From contig NC_044024.1 in the NCBI RefSeq assembly GCF_900496995.4, positions 16,804,698-16,868,697 on the forward strand: a stretch of 64,000 bases of DNA. Reading direction: 5' to 3'. How positions within the stretch are numbered: position 1 is the stretch's first letter; each line of letters opens with the position of its first letter. Source of the stretch: Aquila chrysaetos chrysaetos (taxonomy: Eukaryota > Chordata > Aves > Accipitriformes > Accipitridae). Position numbers and translations under genes: made by a program. This document shows positions 37,813 through 50,144 of the stretch, piece by piece. The notes below the pieces were generated by a model. That model searched no databases. It was not told the origin of the DNA and saw only the letters and a program-made list of their open reading frames with translations.

Positions 37813-40510
37813 GCCCCATCCAACCTGGCCTTGAACACTCCAGGGATGGGGCATCCACAACCTCCCTGGGCAGCCTGTTCCAGTGTCTCACCACCCTCAC
37901 AGTGAAGAACTTCTTCCTTATATCTAATCTAAATCTACCCTCTTTCAGTTTAAAACCGTTACCCCTTGTCCTATCACTATACCCGCTGATAAAGAGTCCC
38001 TCCCCATCTTTCCTGTAGGCCCCCTTTAAGCACTGGAAGGCTGCTATAAGGTCTCCCCAGAGCCTTCTCTTCTGCAGGCTGAACAACCCCAACTCTCAGT
38101 CTATCCTCATAGGAGAGGTGCTCCAGCCCCCTGATCATCTTCGTGGCCCTCCTCTGGACCCGCTCGAGCAGGTCCACGTCTTTCTCACGCTGGGGGCCCC
38201 AGAGCTGAACGCAGTACTCCAGGTGGGGTCTCACAAGAGCAGCGCGGAGGGACAGAATCACCTCCCTTGACCTGCTGGCCACACTTCTTCTGATGCAGCC
38301 CAGAACACAATAGGCTTTCTGGGCTGCAAGCGCACATTGCTGGCTCATATTCAGTTCTTCATCCACTAACACCCCCAAGTCCTTCTCCACAGGGCTGCTT
38401 TCAATCCACTCATCGCCCAGCCTGTATTTGTGCTTGGGATTGCTCAGACCCATGTGCAGGACCTTGCACTTGGCCTTGTTGAACTTCATGACGTTCACAC
38501 TGGCCCACCTCTCAAGCCCATCAAGGTCCCTCTGGATGGCATCCCTTCCCTCCAGCATGTCAGTTGCACCACACAGCTTGGTGTCATCACCAAACTTGCT
38601 GAGGGCGCACTCAATCCCACTGTCCATGTCACCAACAAAGATGTTAAACAGCGCTGGTCCCAGTACCAACCCCTGAGGAATGCCACTTGTCACTGGGATC
38701 CACTTGGACATCGAGCCATTGACCACAACTCTTTGAGTGCGACCATCCAGCCAATTCCCCATCCACCGAGTGGTCCATCTGTCAAATCCACATCTCTCCA
38801 ATTTAGAGACAAGGATGTCATGTGGGACAGTGTCAAATGCTTTGCACAAGTCCAGGTAGATGACGTCCATTGCTCTTCCCTTATCCACCAACACTGTAAC
38901 CCCATCGTAGAAGGCCACCGAATTTGTCAGGCACGACTTGCCCTTAGCGAACCAGTCACCTCCTTATTTTCCATGTGCCCTAGCATAGTTTCCGGGAGGA
39001 TCCGCTCCATGATCTTGCTGGGCACAGAGGTGAGACTGACTGGCCTGTACTTCCCCAGGTCTTCCTTTCCTCTTCTTCCCTTTTTAAAAATGGGGGGTTT
39101 GCTTCCCCTTTTCCAGTCGGTGGGAACTTCCCCAGACTGCCACAACTTCTCCAATATGATGGATGGTGGCTTAGCCACTTCGTCTGCCAGTTCCCTCTGC
39201 GGATGCATCTCATCAGGTCCCATGGACTTGTGCACCTTCAGGTTCCTTAGATGGTCTCAAACCTGATCTTCTACACTGGGTGGTTCTTCATTCTCCTGGT
39301 CCCTGCCTTTGCCTTCTGCGTCTTGGGTGGCGTGGCTGGAGCAGTTCCCGGTGAAGACTAGGGGGGGAAAAAGTCACAGACTACCTCAGCCTTCCCCATG
39401 CCCCGAGTAACCAGGTCTCCCATTTCCTTCCAGAGAGGGCCCACATTTTCCCTAGTCTTCCTTTTGTCACCAACGTACCTATAGAAGCTTTTCTTGTTGC
39501 CCTTGACGTCCCTGGCCAGATTTAATTCTATCAGGGTTTTGGCTTTCCTAACCTGATCCCTGGCTGCTCGGACAATTTCTCTGTATTCCTCCCAGGCTAC
39601 CTGTCCTTGCTTCCACCCTCTGTAGGCTTCCTTTTCATGTCTGAGTTTGTCCAGGAGCTCCTTGTTCATCCATGCAGGCCTCATGGCGGTTTTGCCTGAC
39701 TTCCTCTTTGTTGGGATGCATCGCTCCTGAGCTTGGAGGAGGTGATCCTTGAATATTAACCAGTTTTCTTGGGCCCTTCGTCCCTCCAGGGCTGTATCCT
39801 ATGGTACTCTACCAAGCAGATCCCTGAAGAGGCCAAAGTCTGCTCTCCTGAAGTCCACGGTAGCGAGCTTGCTGTGCACCCTCCTCGCTGCCCTAAGGAT
39901 CTTGAACTCCACCATTTCATGGTCACTCCACCCAAGGCTGCCCTTGAGCTTCACATTCCTCACCAGCCCCTCCTTGTTGGTGAGAACAAGGTCCAGCATA
40001 GCACCTCTCCTCGTTGGCTCCTCTATCACTTGGAGAAGGAAGTGATCATCAACGCATTCCAGGAACCTCCTGGATTGCCTATGGCCTGCTGTGCTGTCCC
40101 TCCAACAGATATCAGGGTGGCTGAAGTCCCCCATGAGGACCAGGGCTTGTGAATGTGAGGCTGCTCCTATCTATAGATGGCCTCATCTGCTCGGTCTTCC
40201 TGGTCAGTAGCCTGCAGCAGACCCCCACTATAACGTCACCTGTCCCTGCCCTCCTTTTAATCCTGACCCACAGGCTCTCGGTCAGTTCCTCACCCAGCCC
40301 CAGGCAGAGCTCCGTGCACTCCAGCTGGTCACTGACATAGAGGGTGACACCCCCTCCTCGTCTCCCCTGCCTGTCCTTCCTAAAGAGCCTGTGTCCTTCC
40401 CTTCCAACACTCCAGTCATAGGAGCCACCCCACCACGTCTCCACGATGCCGATAAGATCACAGCCCTGCAAATGTGCACACGTCTCTAACTCCTCTTGTT
40501 TATTCCCCAT
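37808..40510 (-). pseudogene. CR1 ORF2 (endonuclease-reverse transcriptase), broken
   Basis: ORF2 encodes an APE-type endonuclease that nicks the target and a reverse transcriptase that copies the LINE RNA there. Minus-strand pieces in order: 40,112-40,510, endonuclease start with GIVETWWGGSYDWSV and GGGVTLYV; 39,799-40,134, GDFSHPDICW and the SDHEMVEF motif; 39,358-39,684, linker; 38,927-39,235, early RT with GPDEMHPQ and [19 protein letters not shown]; 37,977-38,918, RT core with [31 protein letters not shown] and FGDD, then [20 protein letters not shown]; 37,808-38,092, C-terminal part with [10 protein letters not shown]. Each boundary is a frameshift or stop, at least five in all. The catalytic box reads FGDD instead of the family's usual F/Y-A-D-D. 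The protein cannot be made from this copy. Confidence 0.93.
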
Positions 40511-40708
40511 GCTACGTGCGTTTGCATAGAGGCATTTAAGTTGGGCCCCTGATGAAGCTGACTTACTGGCTGGAATTCCTTTGTGCTGCTCTTCAGGTGC
40601 TCTCCTGCTGACCTGAGATCCCTCTACAGGCTCTGGGCATCTATTGCTGGCACTGGCATCAAGCTGGTAGGAGTGGGATGGATTGAGGTCCCCCCGCCAC
40701 TGGCAACT

Positions 40709-40816
40709 TTAGTTTAAAGCCCTCTTCACCAGCTTGGCAAGCCTATGACTGAAGATGCTCTTCCCCTTCTCTGACAGATGGACCCCATCAGCCCCCGGTA
40801 GACCAGGTTTCTCAAA
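40709..40816 (-). pseudogene. CR1 ORF1, C-terminal tail only
   Basis: About 35 codons of an open frame ending in TAA at 40,709-40,711 on the minus strand, reading ADGVHLSEKGKSIF and then a basic tail LAKLVKRALN. The D-G-V-H-L-S piece matches the D-x-x-H block of the SGNH/GDSL esterase domain known from CR1-group ORF1 proteins, which supplies the catalytic Asp and His. The rest of ORF1 is absent, because the element is truncated here. The assignment rests on this motif and on its position just upstream of ORF2. Confidence 0.7.
40800..40816 (+). repeat. 17-base word matching 37,796-37,812
   Basis: Second copy of 'agaccaggtttctcaaa', same orientation, bases identical; the flanking base differs on each side. 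It marks the 5' limit of the CR1. Confidence 0.9.
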
Positions 40817-43800
40817 CCATCTAGTCCCTCTGCTTCTGCTATGAACTTTAGCTCACTACAACTTGAGACAACATCAGCCATATTTCACTACAAAAACCAG
40901 TCATCTCCAACCTTTGGTTTTCTCATTTACTATGTTTTGACTACAACTGCGTGGATTTCCATGACAGAGTCAGGGAAGAGATGCACGAAAAGTCACAGCA
41001 GATATTACTCATGTCATACTTAGCAGTTCGTTATGATTAAAATTCTATATTAAAAAAGACTGTCCCACCTTAAGGCTTAATCAGAGGACAGATTTTATTT
41101 GCCTCCCCAAAGGCACCTTGAATGCTTTTTCACAAATTCTGACTTTTTAGTAACCTCAAAATAAAAAAAAAACCTCTCTCATATAACTAAAGTTTATTTT
41201 CAGTGCTTTTGTGTTAAGTAACCTCAAATTAATGACTTGTATACTGGCATAACACTTAACTGTATCCTGCTCCTACATACCCTGGCTCTAATATTTCTAT
41301 CCTGATGCTTACCATAAAATTCTTCTCTCCAGTTGAGTAACTCAACAAATTGCTGTGATGTACATAACACAGGTAATAAAGAGCTGGCAAACTTCACATT
41401 CACATTAAGGTAGCCAGCTATCTCATACGCTTTTGTTCAGCAATGATTGATAGACCATTATTAACAAGCAGAAAAAGATGCTGTAGCAAGTCATTTAGTC
41501 CAATTCCACTCATTGCTTATAGACATTGAGGAAAGATGAAGATCCATGGAGCACAGCTTGTCCATAAATAAGACTGCTTATATGAGATTAGAAAGCCCTC
41601 ATTAACGCAAAGCAAGCCATGTAATTCCAAAATGAGCAATCAGAAGAGAAACTTCTGTGTGTGTGTTCCTGCACTGGAATGTTTGCAAATGGAATGAAAA
41701 TCATCCTTGAAACCTCAAGTCACCCAAAAAGAGTCATAACTCACCACCTCCATGGAATATTTTTACAACTGTCCAGTTAGGTAAGACATTGCAATAAGGC
41801 CAGTCAATAACAGCTGCCATGACAACAAATGGCTGAACCTATTCAGAAAGTTTGGGTAGCTCTTCAACATTTTAATCGATTTTGTTTGATTAGCAAATGT
41901 ATCACTTTCCCTCTATTGACAAACTTGGCCTGTGCATGCTACCAATCTGCACTGGGAAAAACATCCCCATCTCCATGCAGAGGTGGAATGAAGCAAGCTG
42001 AAAACAATACTAACAGCACCAGCAGAAACTTAGAGGGGCCAGCCTGACAGAGGCACAAGTGGCTATGCATCCAATCTTTTTATGGCTCCTAATTCTCCTG
42101 TCGTACTGTGCCTCAGCATCACTAAGCATCAAACACAGTCCTAGTATAAACACTTCTCATGTACGATCAGAGGCAAATGGTCTGAATTTGCACATTGGGT
42201 TTTTATTTTATTTTCCAGTTCCTTCACACCTCATTTCAGTACCACTTGTGTATTTCTGTTACTGCTCTTGGAGCGACATTGTCCCTGTGTGGTGCTATAG
42301 CATCTAAGAATGATCTGTTTGCTCAGCCTCAGGCCCTTAACTATGGGAAACAGTCAGATCCATTTGATGTACTAGCTAAACATTGTACTTCTGAAGTCTG
42401 CATTAAAAAAAATTTATGGAAATCCCATTACATTGGATACCTCGGAGTACTGCAATGTATTCAGTGCCAAGTGCTTATACACAGAAGAACAAGCAGATAT
42501 TGGCCTAATTCTTGGCATCCTGAAAGCTGAGATACTCACATACATTCTGAGCATATGACACCGTGGATTTAGCTAGTGAGGAACAGCTCAGGAATAAGCT
42601 CATGAATTTAGGTCTTTTGCCTGGTCACAGTCATAGTCAGGCACTATATTTCACTCTGCACAAACAAGTCCTTATTTGCTCACCCAGGAACTTGAAGAGA
42701 AAGTTTACTATACTGGATATTGCAGTCTATTTGACTAAAGCAGATTCATAGATTTCAGATGACCAGAAATCTTCTGTATTAGCTTTTTCTTACCAGTCTG
42801 TACTTGATTTGTGACGTGGACTACACAGAATTTTCACTGTTCTCACTACTTTTTCCTTCAAAATCGCAAGTTTTAATGAAAGATACAACATAAGAAAGGA
42901 AGTTTCCACTAAATTTCCTATCTAATTTTCTGCCCATGCTATTTCCCACCCAAAACATACCCAAACATAGTGTCAGAAAATAGTTGGAAAATGTTATATG
43001 TTCACTGCCGAGAAGCTCAGAATTGTCTTGTGTAAGAGCACATCTTTATGTAGCAGACGGATGGATCTTGCCTTGCCCTCGAGTGCGCAAGCGCTGTAAC
43101 TGCTACCAGCCCAGCAGCTGGAGAACCTCAGGAGACAACAGAGGAAAACAGAAGGCGGCAAAAGAGAGCTCTGGAGGGTGGCTGCCTTCTTCGTAAGTAC
43201 TGTCAAAATCTTTAACTACTGTGTTACACCACAGATAAGTTCTTTGTTCAAGATTGCCAATACAGTCTGTAATCCATGGGCTAGGGCAGCCAGGTTAAAG
43301 ACTGTGGCAGAGATAAGGATGTATCCAGACCACACTAAAACTGCAACACCTTAGTTTTTGCTAGAATTTTGCCTTGGGTTAACAGTATTCCTCAAAAAAG
43401 TAAGGCTGTGAGGAAAGGCACTCTCATCTAAGCTGTTCACAGTGATTCTTCAGGGAGATAGATAAATGCTTAGAAAGGGAGAACTAGAAAACAGCTGGTC
43501 CTTTTACTATAAGACATGGAATCAAAACTACTGCAGCTATGGCTGAGGAAGCAATACTAGAGGGCAGTGATCGTACCTTCTCTTGTGTGTACCTCCCAGC
43601 CAAGCATCTTATTGCTATGCCAGGATGGTTGGCCATAGATCCAGCCTGCTGTGCTCTTTACAGCTTTCTGCATCTCCACTGCCTAGGGACAGAACAGTCC
43701 CTGCTTCCCCCAGAGAAGAAAGTCTACAATTCTCTGTGCATAAATGGGACAAGGGAGAGCTCGCTTGTTTACTGCAGGCTAACGGGAGAATCAGGCTGAT

Positions 43801-46800
43801 GCTGGCCCTAGTCTCACAGGCTGCCTTACACGTATAAACAGCGAAGCCCTCAGAAGATGCCCGTTATTGCTGAGTCTGGAAAGCAGCTAATTTTAGTCAG
43901 TAGCAGAGCTTTTAAAACAGTCACAACCCTTCACTGCTAGAAGATAACATCTCTTTCACCTGAAAGACAGACTTACATAGTTCTGTCTTTCTGGTGACAC
44001 TAATGAGTTACTGCTCTGGGGATAGTTCACTCGGATCCCCCTAGCTGGCTTGCTTTAAGCTGTCAATGGCTGGCTGCACCGTAACTCCCTATAACTGAGT
44101 TAAATCCTCCAGGGTGGCACGTTCTCTATACGCTATGCTTCCTGTATCTGCTTCCCCTCTCCTCAGATCTTAACTTTATTCTCTAAACTTAGACCCACCA
44201 CAGATCAGGCCATGAAGTGTCAGAGAGATCCTTAAATATGAATTCATTTTCTTCCTCCCACATAACCCTCACCTGCCATCACCTCCCTGAATATAGTTAC
44301 CTTCACTCTGTCTTCTCAATCCTTTACTCACACTTTGGTCTTTTACAGGCTTAGTAAGATGCAGATCTACTTTGAAATGTGACTCCTGAAATTTTTCATA
44401 AGATTCCATGCTTGCTGTCTCTGAGTGACTCCAGATCAGACATGTTCAGCTCATAACAGGGGTGGGGGGAAGATAACCAAACTCGGCAAAGTTTCTGCTA
44501 GCTCAAGAGTTTGGCTACTATCCTGCCTTCCTCAAAAGGCTCTCTGAAGGATAGAGTGTGCACTTCGAACAGCTCCCTGCAGCAAAAGTACAACTGTTCT
44601 CTAACCTTGTCCACAGGACTAGCAGGGCCAAAATCCAATCCAAATTGAGTGCATCACTAACGCCATTGGATCTGATTCCATAGGCACAGCGAACAGATCC
44701 AGTGCAAATAATAGGCACACATTTACCAAAGTCCTCATGCCTTAAGCTCGCAGGACCTAAGCCTTCTCTTTCACCCAGTGATTCTCTCACCTTGAGACTA
44801 GCTCCTAATCCCACCCATCTTCCCACCCTTTCAATGATGTTACCAAAACCAGTGCTGATATTAAAAGCTGTCTATAGATAAACTCCCCTCTGGCTTCCAT
44901 ATCTGGTACCTACCTCTTGCTCAACCTGCTCCTTTCTCTCCTCTTCCTTATCTCCTGGGTGTCATCTTCCATCAGTGGAGGCTACTGTTTTAGTGGTACC
45001 GCCTGCTAAACTGCCTTCCAAGTCATCGAGCAAAGCTGTAGGAAAGCAGCAAACATACAAAGCTTTCATAAATCTTCATGTGAAAACTTAGCTCTTTTTT
45101 CTTTTGAGTAATGTCAAGACTTGGACATTGCATTTTTGCAATGCTAAGAGGTCAGTGGGCCATTCTGAACTTGAGACCATGATCTTGTGAGATGCAAGTT
45201 CTTCATACTGCTAAGCTGAAAACAGTTTTCCAAGCCACTGAGAACTAACCAAATCGGATGGAAACAAGAACCGCACAAGACTCTCGGGGCGGACAGAGAC
45301 AAGTGGCTTGCAGGTTCTGTGGTGTGCAACTATGTGCAAGGACTGTTTTGGGCTCAATGGTAACGGCACAGAAGAAGGACAATACAGACTGACAGAAAGC
45401 TATAAAGAGCCCGAGAGGCATATGGACACTAAAACATCAGGCACTGATGACTGGCAAGACTGAAGTTATCAGCTGTGAACAAATGACAAGAAAAGCAAAG
45501 GGGTAAAATAAATAAAAGATAATGCAAGACGTTCAGACAAATAATAATAAAAAATTCAAGTCCAGAAAGCACATGGGGTGCTATGAGTGAAGCAGCCCGA
45601 ATGGCTCAGAGGGATACAGCAGCCAGGCTAATTTATCGAGATAGCAAAATGACATTTTCTAAAACAAGCTAAATTAATTATTTGCCTCAGCGCTCCGGAA
45701 GGAGAAAAGAAGCTGACAGAAAATGACATGTCATATAATTCTCAGGGTGACAAGGAGGGGAACTAGCAGAGATGCAAGGGTGGAGGCCTATATATCCCTC
45801 CTGTGCTACTTGGCTGCCTAGGGCAAACCCTTCAGTTGATGAATACAGACAACATACCAATGACATGCCAGCAGTGCTCTGTGATGGGGAAAGGTGCTGT
45901 CTGATCATTTTCATGAAGCTCAAGACAATCTCTAGGTCTGACTCTCCTTTGCCACAGCCTTCATGTCTTCATTTCTGCCTGCACAAAGTGACTATGAAAT
46001 TCTTCCAAATAAGAATTCTCCTTTTTTCTTGGTGGCAGCTCAACACTCCCTGTTCACAGGTATAAATGTCTAGACAAAGCGCAACAAAAAACTTCAGGCA
46101 TGAACTCATGTCACTATTCACAAAGGAAACAGGTCAGAAGCCTTTTCCAAAGTCATGTGAAATTAACAGTGGGGAGACCCGGCCCTTGTCAAGCTAGGTG
46201 GAGCCTGTGTAAGCTCTTGTTGCCTTGATGCAGGGTGAAGGGCTTGCTGGCTTCCTGACACCGAAGGGACCTCAATGTAAGATAGATTTCCAGAAAAAAA
46301 TGAAATTTAGATCACAGTCAGTTTTTCTCTCAGCATCAATGTTAGCTCCATTCTTTCCTTTTCATAACTTACTTCCATTACAAAATAGCTCCCCTTAGTG
46401 ACTGAAGGCTCCCATGCACGTATCCTGTGCAATGTGTTGTAACTACTCTCTGTTACATGAATACCTAGAGATTAGTGACTGCCTCCAAGGGCCTCACTCC
46501 ATCCCCTAGCCTCCAACCAAGTCAACAGCAATACTCCCATTGCAGGAAATTGCACCTACAAGGACATGATATTAGAGGATTTACTTAAGTATAACCAACT
46601 GACCAGAACTAAAACTGGGGTAAATAAACTCATTTTTATTAATAAAGAGGGACACATCAACCCACCAAAAAGCAGAATGCGAAATTCTTTGTCGTGCTTT
46701 TCCAGATTTTAAGAACTACATTAATGTTCAAGGCTTGAGATAAAAAACAGTAAATCAAGACCTATGTATATTCTTGGCATTACTGTTGTTTTACTTTCCA

Positions 46801-46957
46801 TAAGCATAGAAAGACTTTTGGATACCACGGTACATCGATAATGAGATTGCAAGGTGTAATGTTTTTTAGAGTCATTAAGAAGTGGAATTACAGACAAGCC
46901 TTATCAAGATCTGTTTAATAACATAGGTAGAGAAATCTTGAAGAAGTGATAACATAC
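40817..46957. other. Non-coding stretch
   Basis: No supported gene in about 6.1 kb. Short open frames up to 111 codons (42,195-42,530 plus) have no domain. A possible donor at 43,194 (TTC, then GTAAGTAC) follows a glutamine- and arginine-rich open stretch, but its acceptor is poor. Confidence 0.5.
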
Positions 46958-47053
46958 TTGCAGTGAAGCTCTTGGAAGCTGTAATAATCCAGAAATTGTC
47001 TGTTCTTCTTGCACAAGTCTGACCAATTCATTTGTCAGCTGCACATTTTCTGC
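46958..47053 (-). CDS. Candidate coiled-coil exon, 96 bases, unidentified gene
   Basis: This is the best single exon candidate in the window. On the minus strand a strong acceptor ('aatgtgtttttcttcactgtag') leads into exactly 32 codons and a donor (CAA, then GTATGTTATC). Only frame 0 is open; both other frames stop within the first 30 bases. The peptide begins AENVQLTNELVRLVQEEQ and continues TISGLLQLPRASLQ. Hydrophobic residues (V, L, L, V, L, V) recur at 3-4 residue steps with charged and polar residues between, as in a coiled coil. Both ends are phase 0, so it joins without conflict to the candidate at 57,875-57,932 upstream. I cannot name the gene: no enzyme motif is present, and coiled coils are not diagnostic. 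A pseudo-exon remains possible. Confidence 0.38.
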
Positions 47054-47767
47054 CTACAGTGAAGAAAAACACATTGCATAATATTATCACCATACACAAT
47101 GCAAGCAGGCATAGTTATATAGAGATAGATGAACTTAAGGCGGGGGAGGGGGGAGAATAACAGATAAGCTACAAAATTCCGTAAATACATTTAAGCAAAA
47201 GAGCCTGAAATGAGGCTGTTTGAATTCCCTCTTTTCAGATGTCAGTGAGTTGGAAGATCGTGGCAATTGCTCACTTTAGACACACTCGAGAAGGTAATCA
47301 ATAGAGAAGAGAGAGTAATAATGCAATTTAATTTAATATAAATAGACTAGGATAATAAATCTCTCTCTCTAAGCTAAGAGATAAGTCCTTTCCCATTATG
47401 CTTCATTCTGCACTTCTAAAACAGCATATGTGAGAGTCTCTGATGAGATATGAAAAGCGTAAAACTAAGCTACAGAGGTATGTGTAGAAATACATGTGAA
47501 ATGCTATAACTAAGCAAGAAGTCATGCATGGCAACGACAAATTTTTCCTGTTGACATTTTATAGATGTTCTTTTAGCTTTGCAGAAACTGAACTACGCTA
47601 CAAGCTTCACACAGAAACCAACACACCTGAATCTGTGATATCTTAGAACGATGCATTTTGGGGCATCTGTAGCAAACTAGTAAGAGACGAGGACATCATT
47701 GTGATTCCAAGTGACTGGAAACAACCTAGATGAAAGCACTTGTGTCAGCATGTAAATAATTACTTAC
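47054..47767. other. Non-coding stretch between exon candidates
   Basis: AT-rich, with a purine-rich G run near 47,141-47,156. No gene seen. Confidence 0.5.
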
Positions 47768-47823
47768 TCTGGCCTAGTCCAAAGACTGTTGTCTTCACTG
47801 GAGGACTCTTGTCAAGTCGTGTT
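47768..47823 (-). CDS. Candidate 56-base exon, phase conflict with neighbour
   Basis: Minus strand: acceptor 'gaaattgtgttgatactcacag', 56 bases, donor (CCAGA, then GTAAGTAAT). Only one frame is open and it reads TRLDKSPPVKTTVFGLGQ, with one extra base on each side. The splice sites are good and the peptide is unremarkable. It cannot be joined directly to the 46,958-47,053 candidate, because the required frame there contains a stop. So either an exon lies between them, they are alternatives, or one is false. Family unknown. Confidence 0.22.
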
Positions 47824-49974
47824 CTGTGAGTATCAACACAATTTCTAAATTCCTGTCCCAACATATAAAACACAAGTAACATTTTCTGGGCATGGTCTCT
47901 AATAATTATGGTTCTGGTCAAGAATAAACAAAGTGGGAATAATTTTAGTGCAATGCAGAAAAATCTATTGCTTGGGGGATAGGAAAAAGGAAACAAAGTA
48001 TATCTTCAGTAGTCACAGGTTCCAAAATCCCAAAGTCATAAGTAACAAAAAATGTTTATATACATATTACATTTCAGATCTGTGCTTACACCAGAGGCAA
48101 GTGAAGCTGACTCCAATATGTATCAGAATTTTGCAGGTATAGGAAGGTATAGTGATCTCGAAAAAGAGATTACTCTAGGGCAGGCTAAGGAAGCAAAGAA
48201 GCCACACTTCAACTGCACTATGTACAATGTAAATCATTCCAATACAAAAGGATCATTCAGGGATGAAGAAAGGACAAGAGACAGCTGGGGCATAATACAG
48301 GAACGCTGAAGTTATTGTTGTTTTAAAAGGTTTTAGGAAATAAGAAATTAAAATTCTGCTCCAAATAGTTGCCAGGTCATCCTGGGGTCCAACACATCCA
48401 GGTACCCTACAAGATCAGCAAAGCTTTGCAGGTTCCTGGCTGCTGCAGATGGTACCAAAAAATCATTGTCCAGGGAAGTGAGGTGGCTCTTGTTCCCAAA
48501 GAGCAAGACTCTCTGCATTGACATTTGTGCACAAAAATAGCTCTCAGCACAAGATCAGCCGGACCCCAGGCTAATCAGTAATTTCAGGACGGCAGTATGT
48601 AAGGGCATGTTGTGCTGGAGAGAAGAGTTGATCAATGCTTCACTATACACTGGTACTTGACATCAGATGCTGCAGGATGCTCCTAGCTGCATGCATTAGA
48701 GCATGGTGCTTTTTGCCACAACACAAAACTCTCAGTAAAAAGCCAAGAGGAAACAGGGTCCATGGGTAACCTACTGGTCTGTCAATGATTCTTGCCTCTA
48801 ACATCTCCTCCGAGCCCTGTTGCTGTTTCAACTGCGCTAACAGTTGCTTTGTGGCAAACCAACTCCTTAAAAACACACAGTGACAAATTCTGGTCCTAAT
48901 ATTCCCCTCCAGCTCCGTCTTGTGGATGAGTGGAGCAAATAAGGAATAAAACAGATTTTGGTTTTGTTCTAACCATCAGTGAGGAGTCATGAAGTTAAAA
49001 CCTTGGGTTTCTTTCTCATACAAATTTAGAGCTCTGATTCACAAGCACTTTCAGGCTGGTTGTGGCAGCTGAAGAGGTCAGGTATAAACCAGCAAGTAAG
49101 ATTATCTCTACAGCTGTTGCAGCCGGTTCCACACAGACTGTGAATTGGAGGCTTTGGTCACTGCAGCTTCCAGTGTGGCATGTTCACAGGCTGGAATCAG
49201 TGGTGGCTTAACTTGCAAAACAGAGCTGTGAACAATGTGGGCTCAGGAACTGAACCATTGCCTGCTCTGCTACAAGTGATGCAATCTCTGCAGAGGAGCA
49301 GGGGCTGGCTGGAAGTATTGTGTCACACCAACCAGCACAAATTGCTGGGGTCACGAGTCCTCAGCATCCTGGATTCCTGCAGCAAGTCAAAAGGATGATG
49401 AGATCTTGACTTCACCTTAGAAAATAAGTAGTGTCCTGAAATGCACAAGGATTTTTGAAAATGGATTTGATACACATGCAAAGCCTCTTGTGTTATCTAC
49501 AGCCAGATGATTCTGGGATTCAGAAGTTATTTCCTACCCTTTGTGTCTGTTTGGTGGATGCCCAATGGGTTCACTCTCAGTCTAAGGTGTCACCCCTATA
49601 AGAGCTATTCACATAGTCCTGTTAAATTTTATGTAAGATTCACCCCTGGATCCTACTAGACCAGTTATTTTTGCCTTTTTCCTCCTTGGACTTCCTGTAG
49701 AAACCAGAAAAAACACAGACTGAGTAACAAGGTGTTTAGATAGGGAAGGAAACAGAAGTTCCCTTCCTGTCCTCTGGGCATTTACTCCTGTTTTTTTCTT
49801 AGCTACGACCGATATGTGATGTCTGAAACAAACTAATTTCAGCTGCTTTCCTGGGATGCTGCAGAAAGCAGTAACAGAGTTTCTGGAGACGACTAAAGCT
49901 CCCGCAATCACAAAAAAAGCAGGTGGGCAGCAGCACCGATGATGATTATTTTTTTTTTTTTTTTTAAACGCAGC
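47824..49974. other. Non-coding stretch
   Basis: No gene recognised. It ends in a 17-T run at 49,949-49,965 immediately before the CpG-rich island. Confidence 0.5.
49949..49965 (+). repeat. Poly-T run, 17 T
   Basis: Seventeen T bordering the CpG-rich island. On the minus strand it gives the polylysine stretch in the long spurious frame described under rejected items. Confidence 0.9.
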
Positions 49975-50084
49975 CAGAATACAAACCTCCCCGCGGAGCA
50001 CCAAAAGCTCTGCAGACAGGCGGGCTCCACAATTAAGAGGAGGTGGGCACACGGGGGTCTCTCCCTCCTCCCTGCGGCACCGAG

Positions 50085-50102
50085 CGGCGGCGGCGGCGGC
50101 GG
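50085..50102 (+). repeat. CGG trinucleotide repeat, 6 units
   Basis: Six perfect CGG units inside the CpG-rich island. CGG runs in 5' untranslated regions are typical of vertebrate promoters and can vary in length. Confidence 0.95.
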
Positions 50103-50144
50103 GCGACACCCCGCGGCCAGGGCAGGGAGCCGGCGGCCCGCCGG

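Larger units (their letters stand above)
37707..40816 (-). mobile_element. CR1 LINE, long copy with ORF1 tail and ORF2
   Basis: This CR1 non-LTR retrotransposon lies on the minus strand with its 3' end at 37,707 ('catagaatcatagaatgg' on plus, the complement of the ATTCTATG-type tail). Reading the minus strand from 40,816 down it has: the last codons of ORF1 (stop at 40,709-40,711), a 200-base gap, ORF2 endonuclease, linker, reverse transcriptase, C-terminal region, and 3' UTR. At about 3.1 kb it is much longer than the usual CR1 copy of a few hundred bases, yet it still lacks most of ORF1 and the 5' UTR. Many frameshifts and stops show that it is inactive. The 3' UTR includes 'gggatcttaaagatcacc' and 'gttccaaccctcctgcc' on plus, both typical of avian CR1. 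No target duplication is visible. Confidence 0.95.

Noticed and set aside
38430-39266. A 278-codon open frame on the plus strand, the second longest in the window
   Set aside because: It is the antisense shadow of the CR1 reverse transcriptase. The minus strand carries the recognised motifs, and no gene is known on the opposite strand of CR1.
43117-43193. Glutamine/arginine-rich plus-strand stretch before a TTC/GTAAGTAC donor
   Set aside because: The acceptor is weak, two frames are open, and the antisense strand is open as well.
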